Below, in pieces: positions 1 through 8,335 of a stretch of DNA of 30,247 bases. The DNA comes from a virus. Made by a program: the position numbers and the translations under genes. A model generated the notes under the pieces. The model was not told the origin of the DNA. It saw only the letters and a list, made by a program, of their open reading frames with translations, and made no database searches. Each line of letters starts with the position of its first letter. The stretch's first letter is position 1. The stretch spans positions 1-30,247 of the IMG/VR virus record IMGVR_UViG_3300025647_000177; one strand, written 5' to 3'.

Positions 1-57
1 AACGGCGCGCCGCGATGGTCGCGCACCTCTCCACACCGTAGGCGCCTGACACGTTGA
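1..57 (+). CDS. 3' end of an upstream gene (partial)
   Basis: The window opens inside a reading frame that ends with TGA at 55-57. The 18 visible residues are rich in arginine and too few to identify. This frame was chosen because its stop overlaps the TTG start of the next gene as TTGA, the same stop/start arrangement used repeatedly downstream. The other two frames also close, at 41 and 49, so the choice is uncertain. Given the downstream head genes, a portal or terminase gene would be expected here, but nothing visible proves it. Confidence 0.3.
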   Translation, partial: NGAPRWSRTSPHRRRLTR

Positions 58-329
58 CACAATCGACCGCGCGAGTATACAGACAAGGACAAAAGCGCCC
101 TGTTATCGTGTTGAGGCCATCAGGATCAAGGCTTGAAGAGGCCAAGAACAAAGCGCTAACACGAAAGATCATGCAAAGCGCGAGCTTAACAGGAGCACTC
201 ACCGATGCAGACCGCGCAGTAATCGAGACAAGCGCAGATGAGCGAATCAGACAAGCACACGCTAGATTATTAGAGCGCGGAGCTTATGATCTTGCTATAA
301 TCCAAACGCTTATCAGCTTAGAGAGGTGA
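54..329 (+). CDS. Small phage protein of unknown function, 91 aa
   Basis: This frame encodes a charged, soluble protein with no membrane segment. The middle and C-terminal half look helical (LEEAKNKALTRKIMQSA and ERIRQAHARLLERGAYDLA). The family is not recognised. The start is TTG at 54, overlapping a preceding stop as TTGA; no strong ribosome binding site precedes it, so translation may depend on coupling to the upstream gene. The stop at 327-329 lies just before the next start. Its place at the head of the capsid block suggests a role in packaging or head assembly, which is inference from position only. The start codon is the least certain part. Confidence 0.6.
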   Translation: MTQSTARVYRQGQKRPVIVLRPSGSRLEEAKNKALTRKIMQSASLTGALTDADRAVIETSADERIRQAHARLLERGAYDLAIIQTLISLER

Positions 330-334
330 TCAAT

Positions 335-997
335 ATGAGGGTCAAACTCAAAGGGCGTAGCGCGCAATTAGCGCGGCCTGAGATACAGTTTCAAATTTGG
401 CAACAGCTCACGCTGCAGAAGGGCCTAAGGCGCAGTTTTCGCGTCGAAGGCGCACAAGGTGAGGTGATCTTAAATCATCAAGACACGCCATCAAAGGTCA
501 TCGATCTGATCAAAGCGCGGACCGCACCACAAACCCCGCTCAATTATCGAGGAGAGGTTGACGTGATCAAAGAGCTCGCCTCAGAGATGAGCACGCTGCA
601 CAAGGCGCGCGTGAGCTCACTCATGGATGAGATCGAGAGTATCTTTGAGGGAGATCTTGAAAAGGGATTCCGCCCCCCCGCGAGCGTAGCACGAGAGGCC
701 GCGAGAGGTCTTGAGCTGAGACGCGAACACGGGCGCGGAGGACTGAGCGCGAAACAAGCGAGCGAGCATGGCATAGGCTCAGGAGTACAACGCGCGGTGA
801 ATTTGAAAAACCGCGATGAGTTGAGCCTTGAGACAGTCAAGCGCATGAAAAACTTCTTTGGCCGACACCGCACCTATAAAGAGCGCGGATATCACCGAGA
901 CCGCACAAGCGCAAGCTATATCTCATGGTTATTATGGGGTGGCGACGCGGGCGATAAATGGGCTCAAAAAATTGTCACACAGGAGAGTAAAAAATGA
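335..997 (+). CDS. Head-cluster protein with C-terminal WLLWGG-type phage domain
   Basis: The protein is about 220 aa. ATG at 335 is preferred because GAGAGG at 321-326 lies 8 bases upstream; a GTG at 326 overlapping the previous stop would add three residues. The C-terminal 80 residues carry a pattern I associate with tailed-phage head-region proteins: a Gly-rich segment, then LSLETVKRMKNFFGRH, then SYISWLLWGGDAGDKWAQKI. In other phages this module is found alone or attached to head-region proteins, and its function is not established to my knowledge. The N-terminal half is charged and helical (KELASEMSTLHKARVSSLMDE) and is not recognised. The stop overlaps the next ATG as ATGA, so the two genes are probably translationally coupled. 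Confidence 0.75.
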   Translation: MRVKLKGRSAQLARPEIQFQIWQQLTLQKGLRRSFRVEGAQGEVILNHQDTPSKVIDLIKARTAPQTPLNYRGEVDVIKELASEMSTLHKARVSSLMDEIESIFEGDLEKGFRPPASVAREAARGLELRREHGRGGLSAKQASEHGIGSGVQRAVNLKNRDELSLETVKRMKNFFGRHRTYKERGYHRDRTSASYISWLLWGGDAGDKWAQKIVTQESKK

Positions 998-3390
998 CGT
1001 GGAATCTAGCGCAGACTATGAGCATGATCAAAGCGGCTCAACATAAATACACATATCGAAAGATGATCGGACGCGACCCCAAAACAAACCGCATCCGATA
1101 TCGCTATTATTATGCAGAGCACCACGGAGGCGGGATCACAGGCGCGAGCTTTGAAGAGGGAAGCGCTTTTAAGCTCACATACAAAGGGCGCCGTGGACAC
1201 TTCCATATCAAGAGCGTAGAAGGTGATATGGTCACAATCTCACACGACGCGCGGCCAAATATGGAACCTGTAACCATTTCAAAAGATGAGCTCAGAGCGA
1301 TCTTAGAGAAGCAACATGGAGCAGCGGAGACCAAGAGCAGAGAAAAGGCACAGCGCAAGCGCAAGACCGCACCGAAGGCGCAACAAACAGAAACACAAGC
1401 TCCAAAGATAGAGCGCATGAGCACAGCGGAGCGTAAAGCGCTTGATAATGATCTCGCAAAAGCTTTGCGAGACAATGATCCTGAGACAGCGCATGAGCTC
1501 ATCAAAAAAGACCAAATCGACTACGCGCAGAGCGGCGACAGCGCGGCAGACAAGATCTTTAGAGAGCTTATCAGCGCGGGCGAGGTTGAGACCTTCGATG
1601 ATGGAACAAAGAGCATCATCTCACAAGGTAAGCTCTCAGGAGATCAGCTCAAGGCACTAGAAGACGCGGCTAAAAAGGGATTGATCGAAGGAAGAGATCA
1701 GGGAGAGCTTAAAGTTTACTCGCTCAGTAGCTCCAAAGATAAAGACCGCTCTCTATCTATGCTTGTTAGAGGAGATGGACGCGCACAACTCAAGATCGAG
1801 GACTTTAGACCGCCGAATGATAGAGACCAACGCGCTATACCAGAAGGTGAAGATCTTAGGCCACCTGTAGCAAAATCAAAGCTCGATGAGCATTTACAAG
1901 CAATTAGAGATTTGATCAAAGCTAACCCCACGCTAGCCAATGACCCTAAGGTGATCGCGCTACTTGGCTCACAGACACAGCCAAAGCGCGAAGGGCGAAG
2001 CGATGAGATGTTTCTCACCATCGATGGAAAAGAGCGCAAGGCTGAGTTCAGATATCAGTTGATTGAGGCGGGCGACGCGATCCCCTCACATGATCCGGTG
2101 AGCTTCTCAAAGCGCGAGGACTACCCCGAAGGGATCCAAGAGCGCATCTATCACCAAGACCGCATGGAGCAACTAAAAGTACAACGCAACGCGGGCAGCG
2201 CTTATGAACCTAGCTATTTGATCAACACGAACCCTGACGCGACCAACGGCCCGCCAATCGTGACACCCGATGGAATCGTCTTAGGTGGAAACTCCCGCGT
2301 AATGAGCACTCAACTAGTACACATGAGAAACCCTGAAGGCGCGAAGCGCTACAAAGAAAAACTCTCTCAAGACGCGGCGATCTATGGATTCACTCAAGAA
2401 GACATAGACGCGATGAGCTCGCCTATGCTTGTGAGGGTGTACGAGCCCGAACAGACAGACCGCGCACACATGGCAAAGCTTGTACGCGCCATGAACGAAA
2501 ACAAAACTCAGGGCATGGATGAGCGAACAGCAGGACGCGCCGCTGCTGCTAAAGTCTCTCAACAGACACTCAAGACACTCCAACGCGGCCTTGATAGTTT
2601 TCAAGGATTCAGTTTTAACCGCTTCATGACACGACCAAGCAACGCCCTGAACGCTTTCAAAGAAGCGCTCTTCAAAGATGGTATACTAAACGCTCAGAAC
2701 ACAAGCCAACTGATCAGAACACAAGATGGCACATTCACTGCGACGGGCCGCGAATTCATGCAATATATGTTGGTTGGTTATGTAGTTAATGATGATCGAC
2801 TACTACCAAACCTCGATTATGCGACAATGGAACAGCTCACAGTGAGCTTAGGCAAACTTGCCGCCGCAGGTGTTGGCGAGTCGGAGCGAAAGAGTTTACA
2901 AAATGCTATTGCTATTTACAACAATGTGATCTCGCGCGATCTACTACCCCAAAAGGGTAAGGATATCATCAGCAAGCGTAATAGTGCGGTCGATATGGTC
3001 ATGTTAGAGGAACAGGAGCTAGCTTATGCAAGCGCAGGCGCGGAGGGAAGTGAAAGCGATGATCTGAGCGTCTCAAAGATACCTATCGGGGAGGTAAAAG
3101 AACGCGTGAGAAAAGATCCTCTCGCAAGCGCTTTCTTGAAAATCCTCACGCTTAATCCGGGCAAGGCCACGCTTGAAAAGACCATCGAGCGTTTTATCAA
3201 GCTAACCGAGGACACAGGGCAATCATCAATGTTTGGGGGGGATGAGGCACTAGATTACTCTGAGGCAGCGAACAAGATAGCGGGCGAGCTCGCGAAAGAG
3301 CACAACATCGAAGCGCGACTCTATGAGCTACCTGAGAAGGCGAAGAAATCCTCACCTCTACTCGATCTCTATAAGGCGCTCAGATGTTAG
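994..3390 (+). CDS. Large head-cluster protein with DdrB-like ParB-superfamily domain, 798 aa
   Basis: Residues 1-45 form a basic, Tyr-rich segment (RIRYRYYYAEHH) of a kind found in phage virion-associated proteins. Residues 110-145 are a Lys/Arg/Gln-rich linker. Residues about 353-500 match the DdrB-like ParB-superfamily domain: YQLIEAGDAIPSHDP, then DYPEGIQER, LINTNPDATNGPPIVTPDG, and the signature GIVLGGNSR at 428-435. The remaining 300 residues are mostly helical, like the part that follows this domain in its relatives. The name comes from phage P1 DdrB, part of the Dar system in which internal head proteins injected with the DNA protect it from restriction. Here the gene lies between head genes with start/stop overlaps on both sides, so an injected or head-internal protein is a reasonable inference. 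The start has a good ribosome binding site (AGGAG about 8 bases upstream). No helicase or methyltransferase motif is visible, unlike large DarB-type fusions. Confidence 0.8.
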   Translation: MTWNLAQTMSMIKAAQHKYTYRKMIGRDPKTNRIRYRYYYAEHHGGGITGASFEEGSAFKLTYKGRRGHFHIKSVEGDMVTISHDARPNMEPVTISKDELRAILEKQHGAAETKSREKAQRKRKTAPKAQQTETQAPKIERMSTAERKALDNDLAKALRDNDPETAHELIKKDQIDYAQSGDSAADKIFRELISAGEVETFDDGTKSIISQGKLSGDQLKALEDAAKKGLIEGRDQGELKVYSLSSSKDKDRSLSMLVRGDGRAQLKIEDFRPPNDRDQRAIPEGEDLRPPVAKSKLDEHLQAIRDLIKANPTLANDPKVIALLGSQTQPKREGRSDEMFLTIDGKERKAEFRYQLIEAGDAIPSHDPVSFSKREDYPEGIQERIYHQDRMEQLKVQRNAGSAYEPSYLINTNPDATNGPPIVTPDGIVLGGNSRVMSTQLVHMRNPEGAKRYKEKLSQDAAIYGFTQEDIDAMSSPMLVRVYEPEQTDRAHMAKLVRAMNENKTQGMDERTAGRAAAAKVSQQTLKTLQRGLDSFQGFSFNRFMTRPSNALNAFKEALFKDGILNAQNTSQLIRTQDGTFTATGREFMQYMLVGYVVNDDRLLPNLDYATMEQLTVSLGKLAAAGVGESERKSLQNAIAIYNNVISRDLLPQKGKDIISKRNSAVDMVMLEEQELAYASAGAEGSESDDLSVSKIPIGEVKERVRKDPLASAFLKILTLNPGKATLEKTIERFIKLTEDTGQSSMFGGDEALDYSEAANKIAGELAKEHNIEARLYELPEKAKKSSPLLDLYKALRC

Positions 3391-4406
3391 TTTTAGACGC
3401 AGAGCGCCGGACGCGCCAAAGCATCATCGATCATTATGACGCGCTCAGTGTCGAGCTTTTAGGCGCTCGCGCTTCGGGCCTTTCTCGTGAGCGTATCGAG
3501 GCGCTAGTGCGCTCAGGTCGCTTAGACGCTGATCAGCTTAGGGGATATGACGCGGGACTCGATGAGCCAACTAACCCGATCCTCTTTATCAGGCTTATCG
3601 GTACACCATACGCGCGCGCCAATCCTGAAGAGCGAGCGCGCATGAGGACATGGAGCCTTGAGCAGTGGAGACAGAGATTGACAGGGGTCAATCAGCGAGC
3701 GCCACGCTTGATTCCACCGTCAACGATGAGGACACAGCGACCACCGAGCGAGCACGCGCCACCGCTACCACCGAGCCCGCGCGCAATACCTGAACACTTC
3801 ACAGCAGCAGAGCGCGCGGGAGTTGTCAGCGCTTTCGAGGTCGCAGGATCATATATCAGAGGACTCGGCGCGCGCTTCGCAGATGAGGCAAGCGCTCAGA
3901 TCTTTGAAGATTGGAACGGTGAGAGGCTGCTAGACACACCCGACCCCGCGAGACGCGCAAGGATGCTCAAGATCATCAGGGAAGAGGTGGGAGCAGCGAC
4001 ACTCACAAAAGATCAAGCGCGAGAGGTTGCGAGGCGCATTAGACAGCGCTCAGGCGACCTCGCGCGTAACTTTGAGAGGATCGCAGAAACAGAGCTCCAA
4101 GCAACCCACAATGAAGGACAGATCGCACAGGCTGTAGAGCTTGACGGCGAAGACGCGCGAGTAGCGCGGATTCCTGAGAGTGGCGCTTGTGGATATTGTA
4201 CGCGCGCTTTCATCGACCCTGAGACACAGCGACCATATATTTTTAAGGTCGCTCAACTCATCGAGAACGGGACTAATATTGGTCGCAGGCGTGCAGATTG
4301 GCGCCCTTCACTTTATCCTATGCACCCTAACTGTCGGTGTGATACAATCCCTGTTAGCCCCTCACAGACAGTAAGCCGTAGCGGGCGCTTGGAGGCGATC
4401 ACATGA
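3384..4406 (+). CDS. Mu F-like minor head protein (head morphogenesis)
   Basis: This 340-residue protein resembles the phage Mu F / SPP1 gp7 minor head protein family, which associates with the portal during head assembly. The conserved C-terminal block is clear: a helix ending ERIAETELQATHNEGQ (about 231-246), a CGYC pair at 269-272, and HPNCRC at 314-319 followed by DTIPV. The four cysteines and the histidine probably bind a metal. The N-terminal part has helices, then a Pro-rich linker at about 106-136. The start lies 7 bases inside the preceding gene and its stop overlaps the next ATG as ATGA. The position before the protease, scaffold and capsid genes is classical for this family. Confidence 0.88.
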   Translation: MLVLDAERRTRQSIIDHYDALSVELLGARASGLSRERIEALVRSGRLDADQLRGYDAGLDEPTNPILFIRLIGTPYARANPEERARMRTWSLEQWRQRLTGVNQRAPRLIPPSTMRTQRPPSEHAPPLPPSPRAIPEHFTAAERAGVVSAFEVAGSYIRGLGARFADEASAQIFEDWNGERLLDTPDPARRARMLKIIREEVGAATLTKDQAREVARRIRQRSGDLARNFERIAETELQATHNEGQIAQAVELDGEDARVARIPESGACGYCTRAFIDPETQRPYIFKVAQLIENGTNIGRRRADWRPSLYPMHPNCRCDTIPVSPSQTVSRSGRLEAIT

Positions 4407-5098
4407 GATTAGATCTGATCAAAGCAGAGATTGATAAAGACTCACCGAATACCGCGAAAATAGCGGGCGTAATCTCGACCGATGAAGTTGATTTACAAGG
4501 CGAGCGAGTCTTACAAAAAGGTTTAGATTTTAGCTACTTTCTCAAGAAAGGTTGCTTTAACTATGAGCATCAATCAGGCGCTCAGAACCTGCTAGGCTAT
4601 CCAACGAAAATCACACAGCGCAAGGGATATACTGAGGTCGAAGGAGTGTTGCTCTTAGACAAGCCTAAAGCGCGTGATATCTTCGAAACAGCAAGCGCAA
4701 TGCGAAAAGCGGGAGGACATCGAACGCTAGGTTTTAGCGTCGAGGGTCAGGTGATCGAGCGCGACCCAATGAACCCTAAAATAGTGACAAAAGCCAAGGT
4801 GATTAATTGCGCAATCACGAGCAACCCAATCAACCCTGACACATCACTACAGCTCATCAAAAGCGTGAGCGCTTGGCTCCAAAAAGGGTCAGTGGGCTAT
4901 CAGACGCCAAGCCAAATAAACGGTCAATCCATCGCGGGCTTGATCCCGCAACAACTAGACAGCACAGTTAATGCGAGCTATAACGCCTTGAATGATGAGC
5001 GTTTAGCGGCTATAATCACCAAATTATCAACTTTATACCCCAATGTCGAACGAGGCGCGCTAGCCCGCGCCGCCGCTGAATTATCAGGAGTTATGTGA
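4403..5098 (+). CDS. Prohead protease, XkdF-like (herpesvirus-protease fold)
   Basis: A 231-residue protein that likely processes head proteins during capsid maturation. Conserved features are VISTDEVDLQGERVL at 23-37, a candidate catalytic His in NYEHQ (His56), the candidate nucleophile Ser in GFSVEG (Ser112), and KVINCAITSNPINPDT at 132-147, all typical of XkdF-like and HK97-like (S78) phage proteases. The core ends near residue 155. Residues 157-216 form a tail that closely resembles the N-terminus of the major capsid protein encoded 850 bases downstream, sharing LQKG[S/T]VGYQTP and L[I/V]PQQL. This tail may dock the protease in the prohead, mimic a processing site, or be left from an old protease-capsid fusion. 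GGAGG lies 7 bases before the ATG. Confidence 0.85.
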   Translation: MRLDLIKAEIDKDSPNTAKIAGVISTDEVDLQGERVLQKGLDFSYFLKKGCFNYEHQSGAQNLLGYPTKITQRKGYTEVEGVLLLDKPKARDIFETASAMRKAGGHRTLGFSVEGQVIERDPMNPKIVTKAKVINCAITSNPINPDTSLQLIKSVSAWLQKGSVGYQTPSQINGQSIAGLIPQQLDSTVNASYNALNDERLAAIITKLSTLYPNVERGALARAAAELSGVM

Positions 5099-5100
5099 TC

Positions 5101-5667
5101 ATGCAAGATCTCATCAACATGATGAAGAGCGCGGGAGTCTCTGAGGAGATCGCTTTGCAGCGCGCTTCAGAGTATCTTCGCGACCAAGAAGACACAGACC
5201 GCTTTGAAAAGGCGCTTACTGCTCTCGATGGAGTAGCAGAAGCCCAACGCGAAGCCGAAGAGGCGCAATATGAGCGCATGAGTAAAGCCTTTAACGATGG
5301 TCAAGAAACCGTTGCTGAAGCCCTCGCGCCTGCTCTTGATGCACTCTTGACCGAGCAACGCGCACAAAATGAGGCTCTCTGTAAAGGTCTTCAAGGCGCG
5401 CTTGAGCTCATCAAATCCCTAAAAACAGAGGTGAAAGCTTTACGAGGCAACACTTCAAATCATGTTGAGCCGATGGCTAAGAGTGTATCATACATCCCCG
5501 CCCCCGGAGAGACATCAAGCGCGGACACATCACGCGACGATTTATTCAAGGCACTCAGCTCAATGACTGTCAGCGACCCACAGCGCGCAGGTGAGATGAT
5601 GGAGGCGGCGGCGCTTCTTGAGTCTGGCGCTGATCCATTATCAATCAAAGCCCGATTCGGCATCTAA
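5101..5667 (+). CDS. Probable capsid scaffolding protein
   Basis: This 188-residue protein is highly acidic and helical, with a long predicted coiled coil at about 30-115 and a short basic end (SIKARFGI). There is no membrane segment or enzyme motif. Size, composition and position between protease and major capsid genes fit a scaffold that guides prohead assembly and is then removed; this is inferred from context rather than a sequence signature. ATG at 5101 is preferred because AGGAG at 5086-5090 is 10 bases upstream. A GTG at 5095, overlapping the previous stop as GTGA, is only 4 bases from that site. A hinge rich in Ser, Pro and Thr (YIPAPGETSSADTS) divides the coiled coil from the C-terminal helices, a layout common in scaffolds whose end binds the capsid protein. 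Confidence 0.7.
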   Translation: MQDLINMMKSAGVSEEIALQRASEYLRDQEDTDRFEKALTALDGVAEAQREAEEAQYERMSKAFNDGQETVAEALAPALDALLTEQRAQNEALCKGLQGALELIKSLKTEVKALRGNTSNHVEPMAKSVSYIPAPGETSSADTSRDDLFKALSSMTVSDPQRAGEMMEAAALLESGADPLSIKARFGI

Positions 5668-5679
5668 GGAGTAATAGAT

Positions 5680-7119
5680 ATGCAAGGCATCCCATCAAGC
5701 GCAGATATGGCGGCCCTCATGGGCTCACTTCAAAAGGGTACAGTAGGCTATCAAACACCTCTCGTCCCTCAAGGTGGATCACAGACCGCCGCGAACCTTT
5801 CACCTCTTGTACCTCAACAGCTAGCGCAAACTTTGAGCATTGCTACTAGTAGCATGAACGATCTTAAGCTTTGGCCTATGCTCGCTAAGGTACAGGCTCA
5901 GAATACCATCGTAGAATATAATCGTGTGCTCTCTCATGGTGGACAGCATAGCCCCTTCATCAGCGAGGGCGGCAACGGTATCTTGAACCGTAGCACCTAT
6001 GAGAAGGTAGCAACCAAAATCCGCTACATGGCCGAGCGCCGCGAGGTCACTGATCAAGCGTCTATGGTCTCTATCGTTGGACCTAGCGCTGATGCTATCG
6101 CAGAGGAGACTCGACGCGGTACTGAGAGCCTCTTACAGCGCCTTGAGCTCAACCTCTTCCATGCTGATGAGAACAAGGATTCTAACGCTTTCAACGGTAT
6201 CATTAAGCAGATCAGCGACGGCGGAAACGTTGCAGATCTTCGTGGTGCAGCTCCAAGCGCTGTGTATCTCTCTGAGATCCTCGGTGCTCTCTACAGCGCG
6301 CCTTTTTATGGTATGGTCACTCATATCATGGTAACACCGCGCGTTCTCTCTGAGCTCATCAAGCAGACCGTACACCACGGGCGCCATGATCAAATTCAGG
6401 TGAACAACGGTTCAATCACTTTCGGCGCGGCGAGCCTCTCAATCACCGGTCCTTATGGTCCTGTACAGGTTGTTAGCGCACCGTTCCTTGAGCGTCATGA
6501 CCGCATCGCGCCTGCTCTTGGGTCTGGTTCTGTCTTTGAAGGATCTCTCGCGGCTCCAACTGTTCAAGTTGCAGCAGCAGCAGCGCCTAACGCTGCTTCA
6601 AAGTTTGTCGCAGCGGATAACGGTGACTATATCTATCGTATTGTAGCTGTAGGCGATAACGGAATCAGTGTACCTGTTGATACTGCCGCTGTTACTGTTG
6701 CGGCGGGTGATCAAGTGACCTTCACCATCCGTCACGCATCACACGCAAATGTTAAATATCTCCGTGTCTATCGTAGCGCGAAGAACGCAACGAGCGCAGA
6801 TGGCGCGCTCTTGATCGATGAGGTAAAAGTCACCGCTCAAGATACCGTGATCACTGACAATAACGCGAATATTCCGGGGGCAAGTGAGATCCTCTTCCTC
6901 AACTTTGCACCTGATTATATGTGTTATTACCAAATGTTAAGCCTTGTTCGCCGCCCGCTCGCTCAAGTATCTACAACCTTTCCATTCTTGCTCATGATGT
7001 TCGGCGCGCCTGCTGTTAAGCTTCCGCAAAAGATGTTCGTGGTCAAAAATGCAGGCGTGAACGCGAGCTCAGGTCTACAGAGCGTGAGTGATACATCTCT
7101 CTTAGGTCTTCACATCTAA
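5680..7119 (+). CDS. Major capsid protein (SPO1/jumbo-phage type, Ig-like insert)
   Basis: A 479-residue protein that forms the icosahedral shell. It follows the order of the SPO1/Twort and jumbo-phage capsid family: a hydrophobic arm with LVPQQL (43-48), LKLWPMLAKVQAQNTIVEYN (62-81), FISEGG (93-98), then a positively charged strand region RYMAERREVTD and the helix ESLLQRLELNLFHADEN (149-165). An Ala-rich linker (VAAAAAP, 297-303) leads to an Ig/FN3-like insert at about 295-398 (NGDYIYRIVAVGDNG ... YLRVYRSAKNA), which would project from the capsid surface and is known in relatives. The last 80 residues return to the shell fold. AAGGAG lies 8 bases before ATG. The N-terminal arm is homologous to the tail of the protease. 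Confidence 0.9.
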   Translation: MQGIPSSADMAALMGSLQKGTVGYQTPLVPQGGSQTAANLSPLVPQQLAQTLSIATSSMNDLKLWPMLAKVQAQNTIVEYNRVLSHGGQHSPFISEGGNGILNRSTYEKVATKIRYMAERREVTDQASMVSIVGPSADAIAEETRRGTESLLQRLELNLFHADENKDSNAFNGIIKQISDGGNVADLRGAAPSAVYLSEILGALYSAPFYGMVTHIMVTPRVLSELIKQTVHHGRHDQIQVNNGSITFGAASLSITGPYGPVQVVSAPFLERHDRIAPALGSGSVFEGSLAAPTVQVAAAAAPNAASKFVAADNGDYIYRIVAVGDNGISVPVDTAAVTVAAGDQVTFTIRHASHANVKYLRVYRSAKNATSADGALLIDEVKVTAQDTVITDNNANIPGASEILFLNFAPDYMCYYQMLSLVRRPLAQVSTTFPFLLMMFGAPAVKLPQKMFVVKNAGVNASSGLQSVSDTSLLGLHI

Positions 7120-7142
7120 GTAGAGCTTGAAAGGATAGCCCA

Positions 7143-7373
7143 ATGAGCGTCATTAAGATTCGACATCCCCGCCTAAAAAACATTGAACTCTCTCTCGCTG
7201 ATGGTCTAGTTTCCATCGATGCAGAGGGGATCATTGAGGGGGATCTCTCCGAAGCTCAACGGGCTAAAGCTTCCCTGATGGGATGGGAAGTGATCCGCGA
7301 AGATGAGGCACCGAAACAAAAACGGCGCACAACTCGCAAAAAAAACGCTGACAAGAACAGCGTAGAAGGTTAG
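7143..7373 (+). CDS. Small basic-tailed protein downstream of capsid gene, 76 aa
   Basis: The N-terminal part forms a small beta-rich unit (IKIRHPRLKNIELSLADGLV) followed by a helix (SEAQRAKASLMGWEVI). The C-terminal 25 residues are strongly basic (KQKRRTTRKK). Small proteins with this pattern often follow major capsid genes in tailed phages and are usually left as hypothetical; possible roles are capsid decoration or DNA contact inside the head, but neither is shown here. AAAGGA precedes the start by about 8 bases. The gap of 23 bases after the capsid gene holds only this ribosome binding site. Confidence 0.7.
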   Translation: MSVIKIRHPRLKNIELSLADGLVSIDAEGIIEGDLSEAQRAKASLMGWEVIREDEAPKQKRRTTRKKNADKNSVEG

Positions 7374-7382
7374 GCTCCCTAT

Positions 7383-8327
7383 ATGGCAACCATCTCAGAG
7401 CGCGGGTATGATGTACAGTACCTCAGAGACACTTATTTGCTAGGTGTAGATTTAACTCTCGATGATGGTAGCCCCTATCCTGACACAATCTTTCGTACAT
7501 CGATTGAGCAAGCCGAGCGCGCGGTCAGCGATGAACTCGGCTTAGTTTTCGATGTGCAGACGTTTTCTGAACGTCATGATAAAGAGCCCGATGGGGCGCC
7601 CGCATGGCACCCCATCAGGTCACGATACCGCCCTCTGATCGATGTAGAGGCGCTATCTATCATATATGGGCAGAGCTCCACGCGCGCAGAGCTCCCGCCA
7701 CAATGGGCTCAAGTCACTGAGCCCATGGCGGGCCAAGTCCACATTATCCCAACTACTGAAGGCGCATCAAGCTATTTAATAGCAGGTGGTGTACCTGTCA
7801 TCTTGGGTCTCGGTGGCCTTAGCGCAGAGTATTATATCCCGGCTTATTTCGAGCTCGATTACCGCGCGGGTTTTCCATACTACACAGGAACCGCAACAAT
7901 CTTACAAGGTCAAAGCTCCGTAGATGTGAGCACGCCTCAGAAGTTCGTTGACCGCTACGACGTGAAGGCCACAGGCGCCACCGTAAGCATAAAGCGCCAT
8001 GACAAGTTCACGTTGAGCTTGAGCGCGCCCGCAGCGCAAAACACTGACATCTCATGGATCATCGACACGCTACCGCAAGACATAGCGCGGGCGGTCATGC
8101 TCAAGAGCTCGCTTTTAGCGCTAGATGTTGCAGGTGATCTAATCGCAGGCGCAGGGCTCGCGAGCGTGAGTACCTCAATGGATGGATTATCACAGAATGT
8201 TAATACCACAGCGAGCGCGACTAACTCAGGGTATGGCGCGCGCGTGCTTCAGTTCACGAAAGAATATAAAGAGTTAATTGCCACGCTCAAAGCCACCTAC
8301 CGCGCGATGAATATCATGGCGCTGTGA
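7383..8327 (+). CDS. Head-tail connector / neck protein
   Basis: A 314-residue protein resembling the neck or adaptor proteins found after the capsid gene in SPO1-like and jumbo myophages. The C-terminus carries the usual marker: a helix of small residues, a Ser/Asn-rich loop, then SGYGARVLQFTKEYKELIATLKATY. The middle has beta segments with aromatic residues (AEYYIPAYFELDYRAGFPYYTG). Proteins of this type bridge the portal ring to the tail. No catalytic motif is seen. The gene starts 9 bases after the previous stop with only a weak ribosome binding site, so reinitiation is likely. Confidence 0.65.
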   Translation: MATISERGYDVQYLRDTYLLGVDLTLDDGSPYPDTIFRTSIEQAERAVSDELGLVFDVQTFSERHDKEPDGAPAWHPIRSRYRPLIDVEALSIIYGQSSTRAELPPQWAQVTEPMAGQVHIIPTTEGASSYLIAGGVPVILGLGGLSAEYYIPAYFELDYRAGFPYYTGTATILQGQSSVDVSTPQKFVDRYDVKATGATVSIKRHDKFTLSLSAPAAQNTDISWIIDTLPQDIARAVMLKSSLLALDVAGDLIAGAGLASVSTSMDGLSQNVNTTASATNSGYGARVLQFTKEYKELIATLKATYRAMNIMAL

Positions 8328-8335
8328 GGTGAGTC

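Noticed and set aside
294-299. TATAAT within the first gene as a promoter
   Set aside because: There is no acceptable -35 box at 16-18 bases and it lies inside coding sequence.
858-1046. A 62-codon plus-strand frame across the junction of two head genes
   Set aside because: It overlaps two better genes that are joined by an ATGA stop/start and lacks a ribosome binding site.
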